A stretch of 64,000 nucleotides of DNA, taken from assembly GCF_003635165.1 (NCBI RefSeq), contig NZ_ML058624.1, forward strand, positions 62,001-126,000, given 5' to 3'. The DNA is from Burkholderia sp. Nafp2/4-1b. GTDB lineage: Bacteria; Pseudomonadota; Gammaproteobacteria; Burkholderiales; Burkholderiaceae. Both the position numbers and the translations under genes were made by a program. The notes beneath the pieces are model-generated. The model saw only the letters and a list, made by a program, of their open reading frames with translations. It was not told the origin of the DNA and made no database searches. Below are positions 32,179 to 40,611 of the stretch, piece after piece. Position 1 is the stretch's first letter. Every line of letters starts with the position of its first letter.

Positions 32179-32634
32179 CTACTCGTCGATCGAGTCGATC
32201 AGGTTGCCCCGCAGCGTGACGATCGCCTTCTGCATCTTCGCGAATTCGTCGGGTTTCAGCCCGGTGGCTTCGACGAGGTCCATGTCGAGCCCCTTCTCGC
32301 GCACGCGGCGGCCGCTTTTCGTCAGGCTCACGAGCACCTGGCGCTCGTCCGACGGATCGCGGTGCCGCTCAAGATAGCCCATCGCCTCGAGCTTCTTCAG
32401 GATCGGCGTCAGCGTGTTCGATTCGAGGAACAGCTTTTCGCCAAGTTGCCCGACCGTCTGGTTGCCCTCCTCCCACAACGCAATGATCGTGATGTATTGC
32501 GTGTACGTGAGGCCGAGCTCCTCGAGGATCGGCTTGTACGCCTTGCCGAACGCGAGGTTCGTCGAGTAGATCGCAAAACACAGGAACTCGGACAGTTTCG
32601 GCGTGGCGGGCGATTGGGCTTCGGTCGGTTTCAT
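32179..32634 (-). CDS. ohrR: MarR-family organic hydroperoxide sensor OhrR
   Basis: The protein is 151 aa from the ATG at 32634, with GGAGG 6 nt upstream. The sensing cysteine lies in LSEFLCFAIYS (about residue 20), the OhrR signature. The winged helix reads QYITIIALWEEGNQTVGQLGEKLFLESNTLTPILKKLE in pieces. The wing has RDPSDERQVLVSLT. OhrR represses ohr and is inactivated when its cysteine is oxidised by organic peroxides. An operator copy sits upstream at 32687, so it is probably autoregulated. Confidence 0.93.
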   Translation of the reverse strand: MKPTEAQSPATPKLSEFLCFAIYSTNLAFGKAYKPILEELGLTYTQYITIIALWEEGNQTVGQLGEKLFLESNTLTPILKKLEAMGYLERHRDPSDERQVLVSLTKSGRRVREKGLDMDLVEATGLKPDEFAKMQKAIVTLRGNLIDSIDE

Positions 32635-32686
32635 GAGCATCCTCCATCGACACGGGATCGTGTCGCAGATGATCTCATTATATATC

Positions 32687-32707
32687 GCATGCGATCTTAT
32701 CGGAAGC
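32687..32707. promoter_or_regulatory. OhrR operator copy 4, upstream of ohrR
   Basis: GCATGCGAT-CTT-ATCGGAAGC has one perfect half-site and one with two mismatches. The 12-bp palindrome ATCGCATGCGAT is at 32684-32695. It lies 50-70 bp from the ohrR start on the minus strand, consistent with autorepression. Confidence 0.68.
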
Positions 32708-32766
32708 ATGATTATCGTTTCCGATCAACGGGATGCGGTACCGGCGGCGCCGGTGTCCGCTCGTGC

Positions 32767-32910
32767 TCAGCTCCGTTCGCCATCGTTTCGACCGCGGCGA
32801 TCGCCGGTCCGCTGCCGGCTGACCGACAGCAGCGAGCACTGCACCGGATGCGCGATTTCGGTCGCGAGGCCGCCCGCGGCGAACAGCAGGATCATCAGCC
32901 AGCGTTTCAT
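32767..32910 (-). CDS. Small membrane peptide downstream of the GFA gene
   Basis: The product has 47 aa. Its ATG at 32910 overlaps the GFA stop (ATGA). A short hydrophobic start (RWLMILLFAAGGLATEI) could be a signal peptide or anchor, followed by a polar basic tail. The frame seems to continue into low-quality sequence at its end. Plausible as a tiny second gene of the unit. Confidence 0.45.
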   Translation of the reverse strand: MKRWLMILLFAAGGLATEIAHPVQCSLLSVSRQRTGDRRGRNDGERS

Positions 32911-33278
32911 GCGTCCTCCACGACGGACAGGCTCGCACCGTCGGCGACGGCCGCATCGAGCGCATACGGATCGACGCCGTCGAGGCAGCCGAGATTGACG
33001 CGCCAGCACGCGGGATCCTTGCGCGTCTGATGGAACGGATAGACGCCGCACCGGCTGCAGAAATAGTGACGGGCCGTGTGCGTGTTGAAGCGGTAGGTCG
33101 TCAGCGCGCCCTCACCTGCCACGATCTTCAGGTTGGCCGCTTCGAACATCGGGCTCATCAGCGCGCCGCGACGTCGGCAGAGGCTGCAGTTGCAGCGGAC
33201 CGCCGGCGCAAGTGCGGTCCGGACTTCGAATTTCACGGCGCCGCAATGGCAGGATCCGTTGAACCATGTAGCAGACAT
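32907..33278 (-). CDS. GFA/CENP-V family glutathione-dependent enzyme
   Basis: The protein is 123 aa from the ATG at 33278, with GGAG upstream. Its zinc-binding cysteines are GSCHCGAVKFE near the N-terminus, CNCSLCRRRG, and FCSRCGVYPFH. These are characteristic of the glutathione-dependent formaldehyde-activating (GFA) family. The substrate is usually unknown, and true formaldehyde activation has been shown in few members. Confidence 0.9.
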   Translation of the reverse strand: MSATWFNGSCHCGAVKFEVRTALAPAVRCNCSLCRRRGALMSPMFEAANLKIVAGEGALTTYRFNTHTARHYFCSRCGVYPFHQTRKDPACWRVNLGCLDGVDPYALDAAVADGASLSVVEDA

Positions 33279-33417
33279 GTCGTGCTCCTCGCAAGGTGAT
33301 GTCTGCTTTATAGCCGGCTCGGTCGCGCGGGTTGTATCGCTCTGTATCCACTCGCCGTGCGGATACAGAACATTGCAATTTTGTCGTGGTTGACGCGCCC
33401 GGCGGATGGCCGGTGAA

Positions 33418-34518
33418 TCAGTCCAGCGCGTGCTGCAACCGCGCGATGGCTTCCCGCGTCTCGCGTTCGAGCGTCGCGAACAGTTCGGCGGCCGGCAGCG
33501 ACCGGGCGAGCGGCGCCGCCTGCCCGGCCCACTGCGCGCCGTAGCCGAACTCGCCGTTCGCCTTCGCTGCCGCATGCAGCGCCTTGCCGGCGTCGTATGC
33601 GATCGGATAGGCGGGCGTGGCCGGTGCGTGCGGATCGTCGCCGAGCGCGGTCAGCCGGTTCGCGATGCCGCGCGCGAGCCGGCCCGAGATCGCCGTGGTG
33701 AACGTCGTGCGGCGTGCCGCGTCGCCGAGGATCGCGCGGCGATAGCCGTCGTCGATCGACGTCTCGGGGCACGCGACGAACGCGGTGCCGAGCTGCGCGG
33801 CCTGTGCGCCGAGCGCGAGCGCCGCGGCGATGCCGTCGCCGTCCATGATGCCGCCGGCCGCGATCACCGGCAGCGCGCCTTCGCGCACGATCAGGCGCGT
33901 CAGCGCAAACGTGCCGAGCCGGTCGTCGTGCGCCGTGGAGTCGAACACGCCGCGATGGCCGCCGGCCTCGATGCCCTGCGCGACGATCGCGTCGATGCCG
34001 GCCGCGGCGATCTGCCGGGCTTCGTCGGGGTGCGTCGCGGAAGCGAACAGCGTGATGCCCGCACGCTTCAACATCGCGATCGCGTCGTCGGACGGCAACC
34101 CGAAATGAAAGCTGACGACGGCCGGCTTTTCTTCGAGCAACATCGCGAGCATCGCGTCGTCCACGACGAAGCTCGTGTAGATCTCCGTCAGCGACGCCGG
34201 CGGCGTCGCGCCCTGTTCGCGGAATGCGGGTGCGAGCCAGTCGAGCCACGCGCGTTCGACGGCTGCGTCGGCACGGGCCGGCTGGTGGCAGAACAGGTTG
34301 ATGTTGAACGGCCGGTCGGTGAGCGCGCGCGTGTCGCGGATCATCTTGCGCGCGCCGTCGGCGTTCGTCGCGCCGACGCCGAGCGAGCCGAGCCCGCCGG
34401 CGTTCGACACGGCAGCCGCCAGCGCGGGCGTGCTGACGCCGGCCATCGGTGCCTGGATGATGGGGGTGCGGATGCCGAGCGTGCGTAACAGCGTCCGGTT
34501 GTCGGTCGGTCGATTCAT
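33418..34518 (-). CDS. Nitronate monooxygenase (NPD/2-nitropropane dioxygenase family)
   Basis: The protein is 366 aa from the ATG at 34518, with AGGAGG upstream. The FMN-binding TIM barrel shows PIIQAPMAGVSTP at the N-terminus, AGGLGSLGVG, the catalytic-region motif VAQGIEAGGHRG, and phosphate-binding IAAGGIMDG and LGAQAAQLGTAF. It probably oxidises alkyl nitronates such as propionate 3-nitronate. It is transcribed alone, towards the GFA gene. Confidence 0.92.
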   Translation of the reverse strand: MNRPTDNRTLLRTLGIRTPIIQAPMAGVSTPALAAAVSNAGGLGSLGVGATNADGARKMIRDTRALTDRPFNINLFCHQPARADAAVERAWLDWLAPAFREQGATPPASLTEIYTSFVVDDAMLAMLLEEKPAVVSFHFGLPSDDAIAMLKRAGITLFASATHPDEARQIAAAGIDAIVAQGIEAGGHRGVFDSTAHDDRLGTFALTRLIVREGALPVIAAGGIMDGDGIAAALALGAQAAQLGTAFVACPETSIDDGYRRAILGDAARRTTFTTAISGRLARGIANRLTALGDDPHAPATPAYPIAYDAGKALHAAAKANGEFGYGAQWAGQAAPLARSLPAAELFATLERETREAIARLQHALD

Positions 34519-34912
34519 GTCGTTGCCTCCTGCAACGTTCGGAATGGAACGCGGCGGCCGGTACGGGCCGCAGTGGCTGCGTCGGACTCCGCGCGTGGCG
34601 CGCTTGCGGCGCTTCGTGCGGAGCCGGTCAGGCCAATACGATGTCGAACACGGCGGTCGACCCGGTGAAGATACCAACCGTCGCGTGGCGCGGCGTGTTC
34701 ACGCAGCGTCGCGGCTTTTTTCGGTTCGGAAGCCCGTCTCTGCGCTGTGATCGTAGCGGCGTTGCGCTGCGTACCTCGCATCTCCGGACCTCGCGGCGGC
34801 ATGACTGCACCGACCGCCGGACGGTGTACGTAACCGATGCTCCGCCAGCGTTCCCCGCCACTGCGCTCATGCTACGCCACACCGCCGCCCCGGGGCGAAC
34901 GCGCGTTCGGCG
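34519..34912. other. Intergenic region, no gene recognised
   Basis: The 394-bp stretch between the nitronate monooxygenase start and the MFS remnant shows no convincing coding frame. The promoter of the monooxygenase must lie in it. Confidence 0.35.
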
Positions 34913-35183
34913 TTACCGAGTGCGCGCCCGACAGGCGAGCCCCGCACAGGCCGCCAGTGGCGCGGCCGTTACGAAGAATACTGAACGCAGCCCGAGCGCG
35001 ACGCCGAGCTGCCGCACGTACAGCGCAGGAACGGCAACAGCATGCTCATGCCGACGAGCGTCATGAACGAACTGAACACCCAGACGGCGAGATCGCGCCG
35101 CCAGCAGCGTACGTTGCGCTCGGCGTAGCTCTCGGCCGGGGGCCCGCGCGTGCCGCGGCCGGTGCGTGGACGGTCGTGCTCAT
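34913..35183 (-). pseudogene. Wrecked MFS transporter gene with large internal deletion and frameshifts
   Basis: The ATG at 35183 overlaps the stop of the intact MFS gene (ATGA), so it was the second gene of an operon. After about 14 codons a one-base change in a C5 run shifts the frame to AESYAERNVRCW and DLAVWVFSSFMTLVGMSMLL, the N-terminus of an MFS drug pump. Another shift leads to LYVRQLGVALGLRSVFFVTA, in which the N-terminal helix is joined directly to C-terminal-type sequence. The central roughly 350 residues are gone. Confidence 0.7.
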
Positions 35184-36382
35184 CGCGCCCGCGCCGTCGC
35201 AACGACGTCGACCGTGAGTGCGAGCAGCAGCGCGACGGCGCCGACGGCAAACAGCGCTTCGTAACGGCCGCCGCTCGACGCGAACAGATACGACAGACCA
35301 TAGGCAGCGACCGCCTGCATGATCGCGAAGCTGGTCGTCGCGCCGCGCCACGCACGTTTCGCGACCGACGGATGATGTGCGAGCAGTTCGTTCACGCGGC
35401 CGAGCGCGAGCGGCACGATGCCGGGCGTGAATGCACCGACCAGCACGCTCGACACCATCAGCGCGCCCGTGCCCATGCCGAGCAGCGGCAGCACGACGGC
35501 GACGGCCTCGATCGCGAACGCAATGCGCAATGCGCGGCCGAAACCTGCACGATCGGCCAGATGTCCGCACGCGAGCGGCCCCACGATCGCGCCGAGGCCG
35601 TACAGCACCCAGTACTGCGCGCCCGCATCGACGCCCTTGCCGAGTCCGCGCGCGACGTAGTCGACGAGAAAGATCATGTGCGGAACGAGCCCGACCGCGT
35701 TGAGCCCGTATTCGACGTACAGCGCGCGCAGGCTGCGGGTCGGCAGATTGCGCACGTGTTCGGCGGGCGACGCGACCGTCGCGGGCGGCGCATCGTCGGC
35801 GGGCCAGCCGCGCCATGCGATGGCGGTCAGCAGCAGCGACACGATCGCGAGCCCCAGCCACGTCGCGGTGAGGCCCTGCCGCAGCAGGATCGGCACGATC
35901 GTGCCCGACGCCGCGATGCCGAGACCGATCCCGGTGAAGATGCCGCCGCTCGCGAAACCGCGTCGCGCCGGCGGCACGTGCGTGAGAATCGCCGGCGCGG
36001 CGAGCACCATCAGCGCACCGCCCGACAGGCCGGACGCGAAACGCCAGACGAAGAACCACAGGAACGACACGGGTGCCGCGCACGCGACGAACGCGAGCGT
36101 CGCGAGCAACATCATCGCGCGCAGCACGGCGGTCGACCCGGCGCGACGCGCGAGCGCGCCGGCGACCAGCGCGCCGGCCAGATAGCCGCCGAGGTTGGCC
36201 GCGCCGAGATAGGCAGCCGTCGACGCGGGAAACCAGTGCGCGCCGATGATCGCGGGCAGCAGCGGCGTGTAGGCAAAGCGCGCCAGACCGATGCCGATCA
36301 GGCTCGCGCTGGCGCCGGATACCGTGCCGCGCCACACGTTGAACGCGGGGGCATGCGGCCGGTCGAGAAGCGCTTGTTGCAT
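35180..36382 (-). CDS. MFS transporter, YbfB/YjiJ type
   Basis: The protein is 400 aa from the ATG at 36382, with GGAGG 5 nt upstream. Twelve hydrophobic segments are apparent. The N-terminus (SLIGIGLARFAYTPLLP) and the tract AAYLGAANLGGYLAGAL are typical of the YbfB/YjiJ group. FASGLSGGALMVL lies in helix 4. The group's substrates are unknown. The LysR gene lies 117 bp upstream on the same strand and is a likely partner. Confidence 0.88.
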   Translation of the reverse strand: MQQALLDRPHAPAFNVWRGTVSGASASLIGIGLARFAYTPLLPAIIGAHWFPASTAAYLGAANLGGYLAGALVAGALARRAGSTAVLRAMMLLATLAFVACAAPVSFLWFFVWRFASGLSGGALMVLAAPAILTHVPPARRGFASGGIFTGIGLGIAASGTIVPILLRQGLTATWLGLAIVSLLLTAIAWRGWPADDAPPATVASPAEHVRNLPTRSLRALYVEYGLNAVGLVPHMIFLVDYVARGLGKGVDAGAQYWVLYGLGAIVGPLACGHLADRAGFGRALRIAFAIEAVAVVLPLLGMGTGALMVSSVLVGAFTPGIVPLALGRVNELLAHHPSVAKRAWRGATTSFAIMQAVAAYGLSYLFASSGGRYEALFAVGAVALLLALTVDVVATARAR

Positions 36383-36498
36383 GTGGACCTCCATTCGCTC
36401 CGCGGACGCAAGCGCGTCCGCCGGTTGAAGGAAGTCTAGATTGAACCGAATGTCGGGTGAATCCACGTCGCGCGGAAGCCATTCTTCCGCATGGCGGT

Positions 36499-37425
36499 TT
36501 AATCCGCGTCGGTGATGGCGGCCAATTGCGCGAAATGTTCGCGCAAGCGCGGCGTGGCGAAATCGACGAACGTCCGCACCTTCGGCACGGACAGCCGTCC
36601 GTTAGGCGTCACCAGGTGGATCGGCAGCGGTGCGTGCTCGCTGTCGCGCAGCACGATTCGCAACCGGCCGTCCCGGACCTGCTCGGCGACGTGATAGGAG
36701 AAAAGCCGCGTGACGCCGTGGCCGGCGAGCGCCGACGCGACCGCGCCGCGGATCGTGTTGACGATGAAGCGCGGCGCGAACTGGACCACCTGCGGCAGCG
36801 CCGACTGTCCGGACGGCGGGAAGCTCCACGAATCGAGCCCGAAGTGCGTCATCGAAATGATTTGGTGTTGCGCGAGATCGGCAGGCGTCGCGATCGGCGG
36901 ATGATCGGCCAGGTAGCCGGGCGACGCGACGACGACGCGCCGCACCGCGCCAACCGGAATCGCGACGAGCGTCGAATCCGCCAAGTGCGCGATGCGCAGC
37001 GCGACGTCGATTCCCTCGTCGATCAGGCTGACGGGACGGTCGAGCAGTTGCAGGCGAATCGACACGGCCGGATGGCGGTCGATGAATTCGTCGATGAGCG
37101 CGCGCAACACGTCCTCGCCCGCGGCGACCGGTGCGGTGATCGTCAGCAGCCCGCGCGGCGCCGAGCGCTCGTCGGCGATCAGCATGTCTGCTTCCTCGAG
37201 ATCCGCGAGGATGCGGCGGCACGCCGCGGCGTAGCGCTCGCCGGCTTCGCTCAGGCGGATCGTCCGCGTGGTCCGGTACAGCAGCGCGGTGCCCGTGTGT
37301 TCCTCGAGAAACGCGATCGCGCGGCTGACGGCGGCCGGCGAACGGCCGAGACGGCGGCTCGCGCCCGCGAGACTGCCCTCGTCCAGCGTGGCGACGAACA
37401 CCTTCATCGCATCGATTCGGTCCAT
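36499..37425 (-). CDS. LysR-family transcriptional regulator
   Basis: The protein has 308 aa. The HTH is at about 4-60 (VFVATLDEGSLAGASRRLGRSPAAVSRAIAFLEEHTG). The effector domain begins PRGLLTITAPVAAGEDVL. It is in line upstream of the YbfB-type MFS gene, and its start is 147 bp from the divergent SGNH hydrolase, so either could be its target. Confidence 0.9.
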   Translation of the reverse strand: MDRIDAMKVFVATLDEGSLAGASRRLGRSPAAVSRAIAFLEEHTGTALLYRTTRTIRLSEAGERYAAACRRILADLEEADMLIADERSAPRGLLTITAPVAAGEDVLRALIDEFIDRHPAVSIRLQLLDRPVSLIDEGIDVALRIAHLADSTLVAIPVGAVRRVVVASPGYLADHPPIATPADLAQHQIISMTHFGLDSWSFPPSGQSALPQVVQFAPRFIVNTIRGAVASALAGHGVTRLFSYHVAEQVRDGRLRIVLRDSEHAPLPIHLVTPNGRLSVPKVRTFVDFATPRLREHFAQLAAITDAD

Positions 37426-37571
37426 GGCGTGTGAGTGGGCGCGAGTGGTCGTGTCATTGGGGTGGGAACGCAGCGAGCAGTCTACCGTAGGCGCGCACGG
37501 GTGCTTGGCGCGGGCGCGGCCGGGTTGCTTCGTGAAATACTAAGACCACGCGCCCTTCCAGCCCCCCTGCG

Positions 37572-38732
37572 ATGACTGAAAAGCCCGCCGTACCGCCGTT
37601 CCGTTGCGTCGTCGCGCATCGCGCGCTGACGTGCGTCGCGGCGTTGCTGATCGCCGGGCCGGCGAGCGCGGGCTCTGCCGCCGATTTGCCGCGTGCGCCG
37701 GCCGCACGCACGCCGCAACGCATCCTGTTCGTCGGCGACAGCCTCACGCATGGCCGTTACACGCCCGTGCGTTCGTACGGCGCGATGCGTGCCGACGGGA
37801 CGGATGCCGGCGGCCCCGCCCGAGTCGTCGACGAAAACTTCGGGCAGACCGGCGCCCGCGCGGAGCTCGAGCCGGGCCCGTGGGGCGGGATTCCGGGCAT
37901 CTTCGCGCGCTTCGCCGTCGAAGCCGGGCTCGACTATGACGTCCATCTGGAGGCGATGTCGGCGACGAGTCTCGCGAAACATGACCGCGTCGCGTCGAGC
38001 GTGATCGACCGGCCCGTGTGGGACGCGGTCGTGCTGCAGGAACTGAGCGCAAAGCCGCTGCCGTTCGCGTTCACGCACCGCCGCGCCAGCGATCCGGCCG
38101 CTTTCTGCACGAGCGTCGCGAAGCTTGCGCGCGGCATTCGGGCGGCGGCGCCGCAAGCGCGCATCTACCTGTATGAGACCTGGCCGAGCGCCGATCGCGC
38201 GAAGGCGCTCGCCGGCGCGCCGGACAGCGACGGCTTCCGCGCGCGCTACCTCGCCCGCATCGCCGACATCGGCGCCGCGTATCGCGATGCCTTCGAACGT
38301 GCGCGCCGGGCCGATCCGTCAATCGTCGCCGTCGCGCCGGTCGGCCGTGCGTGGCAGCGGGCGTGGGCAACCGGTGTCGCCGATCCCGATCCGTATGCGC
38401 CGTCCGGCGCGCCGCTGCTGTGGTACGGGATGCGTGCGCACGGCGACCCGCCGATGTCGCGGCCCGACTATCTGCATCCGGGCGTGCTCGGCGCTTACCT
38501 CAGCGCGCTCGTGCTGTTCCAGCAGATCGCGGGTGTCGATGTGCGCACGTTTGGCCCGCAGGAGCAGGCAGCCGCGCAGCTCGGCATCGCGCCGCAGATG
38601 GCCGAGCGATTGCAGGCCGTTGCGTCGGATACGGTCCGGCACGAGCGGACCGGGGCCGATGCGGCCGATGCCGATGCCGGCGTCGGTGCGGCGCCGCAGA
38701 CCGGACACGCCGATCCTTGTGCATCGCCATGA
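37572..38732 (+). CDS. Secreted SGNH/GDSL-type hydrolase
   Basis: The protein has 386 aa. A basic start and a hydrophobic stretch (CVAALLIAGPASA) suggest a signal peptide to about residue 35. The nucleophile motif is GDSLTHG (S57). PDYLHPGVLGAYLSALV near residue 305 supplies the Asp/His-type block V. The C-terminal 50 residues are Ala/Asp-rich and disordered. The substrate is unknown. It is divergent from a LysR gene. It is unrelated in layout to the phage spike that carries a similar motif. Confidence 0.82.
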   Translation: MTEKPAVPPFRCVVAHRALTCVAALLIAGPASAGSAADLPRAPAARTPQRILFVGDSLTHGRYTPVRSYGAMRADGTDAGGPARVVDENFGQTGARAELEPGPWGGIPGIFARFAVEAGLDYDVHLEAMSATSLAKHDRVASSVIDRPVWDAVVLQELSAKPLPFAFTHRRASDPAAFCTSVAKLARGIRAAAPQARIYLYETWPSADRAKALAGAPDSDGFRARYLARIADIGAAYRDAFERARRADPSIVAVAPVGRAWQRAWATGVADPDPYAPSGAPLLWYGMRAHGDPPMSRPDYLHPGVLGAYLSALVLFQQIAGVDVRTFGPQEQAAAQLGIAPQMAERLQAVASDTVRHERTGADAADADAGVGAAPQTGHADPCASP

Positions 38733-38859
38733 CCGGCGCTTGATCCGTCACGTCGACCGGCAGGCGCCGGCGAATGCGGCGCGCTGCCGCCGCGGCTGCG
38801 CCGCGCGACGCCGTGCCGCACGCGCCGCGAAATGGCGCGGAACGACGCAGATCGTGCCG

Positions 38860-39687
38860 TCAGCGTGGCGTGATCGCCAGCAACGCATCGAGCATCGCAC
38901 TGTCCGGTTTCGCGAGATCGTCAAGCACCGTGAAGTGCTGCATGCCGGGCAGCCACGCGCGCCGAATCCGCTCGCCGGCCGCTTCGCACGCGTCCGCGTA
39001 GTCGTGCGCCTGGCGCACGAGTTCGGGCAACTCGGCGGCGCCGACCGCGACGACGGTCGGCGCGCCGGGCCCGATATGACGCAGCGGGCTATATGCGGCG
39101 ATTTCCTGCGCGGTGAGCTGCAACTTGTCGTCGAGCACGCACAGCGAGATCGGTTCGAGGTCGACGAGCGGGCTGATCGCAAGCGCCGACACGACGCCCG
39201 GATGCGCGCGATACACGGCCGTCAGATGGCCGCCGGCGGAGTGACCGCTCAGGTGGATCGGCCGCCCCGCGGTGCCGATGCCGTCCGGATCGGCCGCGAG
39301 ATGGTCGAGCAACGTCCCGATTTCGCCGACGATGTCGGTCATCGATGCGGTCGGCGCGAGCGTGTATTCGGCGAGCACGACGTCGAAGCCGCGCGCGAGC
39401 GGCCCGGCAGCCGCGTACGCGAAATCTTCCTTTGCACAATGCTGCCAGTAGCCGCCGTGAATGAAGACGAACAGCGGCGCATCCGGTCGGCCGCAGCGCA
39501 GCCAGTCGAAGCGCTGCGCGGCCCGCGCGCCGTATCGCCGGTCGCGCTGCCCGGGCGTCGCCTCGTAAAGCGCCGCACTGCGCGCCTGGCAGGACGCGAG
39601 TACCGCGGGGAAGTCGGGAATGGCCTTCGTGTTCAGGTAAGCAGCGTCGAGCGCCGCGCGGTCCATGCCGCGATAAAGGATCGTCAT
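38860..39687 (-). CDS. KynB-like alpha/beta hydrolase (arylformamidase type)
   Basis: The protein is 275 aa from the ATG at 39687. The family motif FIHGGYWQH (oxyanion-hole HGGxW), the nucleophile elbow LSGHSAGGHL and the catalytic His region GMQHFTVLDDL are all present. This set matches arylformamidase-like hydrolases of tryptophan/kynurenine breakdown. No kynA or kynU neighbours are visible, so the substrate may differ. An alternative start at 39726 would add 13 residues without a better Shine-Dalgarno. Confidence 0.88.
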   Translation of the reverse strand: MTILYRGMDRAALDAAYLNTKAIPDFPAVLASCQARSAALYEATPGQRDRRYGARAAQRFDWLRCGRPDAPLFVFIHGGYWQHCAKEDFAYAAAGPLARGFDVVLAEYTLAPTASMTDIVGEIGTLLDHLAADPDGIGTAGRPIHLSGHSAGGHLTAVYRAHPGVVSALAISPLVDLEPISLCVLDDKLQLTAQEIAAYSPLRHIGPGAPTVVAVGAAELPELVRQAHDYADACEAAGERIRRAWLPGMQHFTVLDDLAKPDSAMLDALLAITPR

Positions 39688-40246
39688 TCGGTCGTGCCTG
39701 GGTCGGATTGCGAATACGCGAGACATGCCGGGTGCCCGCTGCCAGGGCGGCGGACGCGCCGCCGCCGATGCGGGCCATTATCCGCAGCGCAACCGGGCGC
39801 GGCTATCCGGAATCGGCGGGCGCCGCGCGCAGCTGTCCGCTTTCGGCGGAGGATTGCCGCGCAGCGTGCATCGACGCCGCACGACAGCGTGCGCTCCGCG
39901 CCACGCATGTTCGGTACGAGCACGATATGGACGACGCCCGGCGCGCGCGATGCCGTATATCACGGCCTTGCGCGTCGTGCAGCGCGGAGATTGCCTTCGG
40001 CGACGTCGTAGCTGCGGGCCCGCAGGACGGAAAGACTGGAAGACGTGTCGACGCGGCGCGTTGCAGGCAGCAAGCCGCGGGGGGATCGGAGAAAACGGGG
40101 GAGCGGCGGTGGAAGCGGTGTTCAGGCGACGCGCGACCGGATGCGGTGTGCGCGGGTGCGCGATGCGCGCCGCCGGCACCTACCGGCCATAGGCCATCGG
40201 TCGCGCGTCGGCGGGAATCAACGGGGCATCAGCGAGGGGGCGAGAC
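39688..40246. other. Intergenic region, no gene recognised
   Basis: The 559-bp stretch shows no frame with convincing protein character. Arg-rich frames on both strands are typical GC-rich noise. No repeat or structured RNA was recognised. Confidence 0.4.
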
Positions 40247-40459
40247 TCAGTAAGCGGACATCTCGACGCAAGGATCGACCTTGGACGGCGAGCAGATGAC
40301 CGAGTACTTGGCGCTTTCGCGCATCAGCGCTTCGCCTTCGTGCAGCGCGATCTTGATCTCGGGGTGACGCTCGTACGCGAGGAACGCGGAGCAGACGACC
40401 GCGGACATCACGACCACGGAAAACACAAATTTCTCAAGGGATTGGAAACGTTCGGGCAT
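40247..40459 (-). CDS. Small single-pass membrane protein
   Basis: The protein has 70 aa. One membrane segment runs over residues about 11-28 (FVFSVVVMSAVVCSAFLAY), with a basic loop (ERHPEIKIALHEG) and a C-terminus containing two cysteines (VICSPSKVDPCVEM). AGAAAGG precedes the ATG. No family is recognised. It is transcribed alone after an AT-rich stretch (40480-40520). Confidence 0.7.
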   Translation of the reverse strand: MPERFQSLEKFVFSVVVMSAVVCSAFLAYERHPEIKIALHEGEALMRESAKYSVICSPSKVDPCVEMSAY

Positions 40460-40611
40460 GGTTCGACCTTTCTTCTAGGCCGCCATTATAACCAAGAATA
40501 AGGGTTTTCCCTATAACGTGGCCGGCATGCCGAAAATCAGTATGGTCGTACCCCTTTCGCGTGCCGCCTCCTCCCCTTCGCCCCGCTCCGCTCCCTTCGC
40601 CGTGCCGTCGC

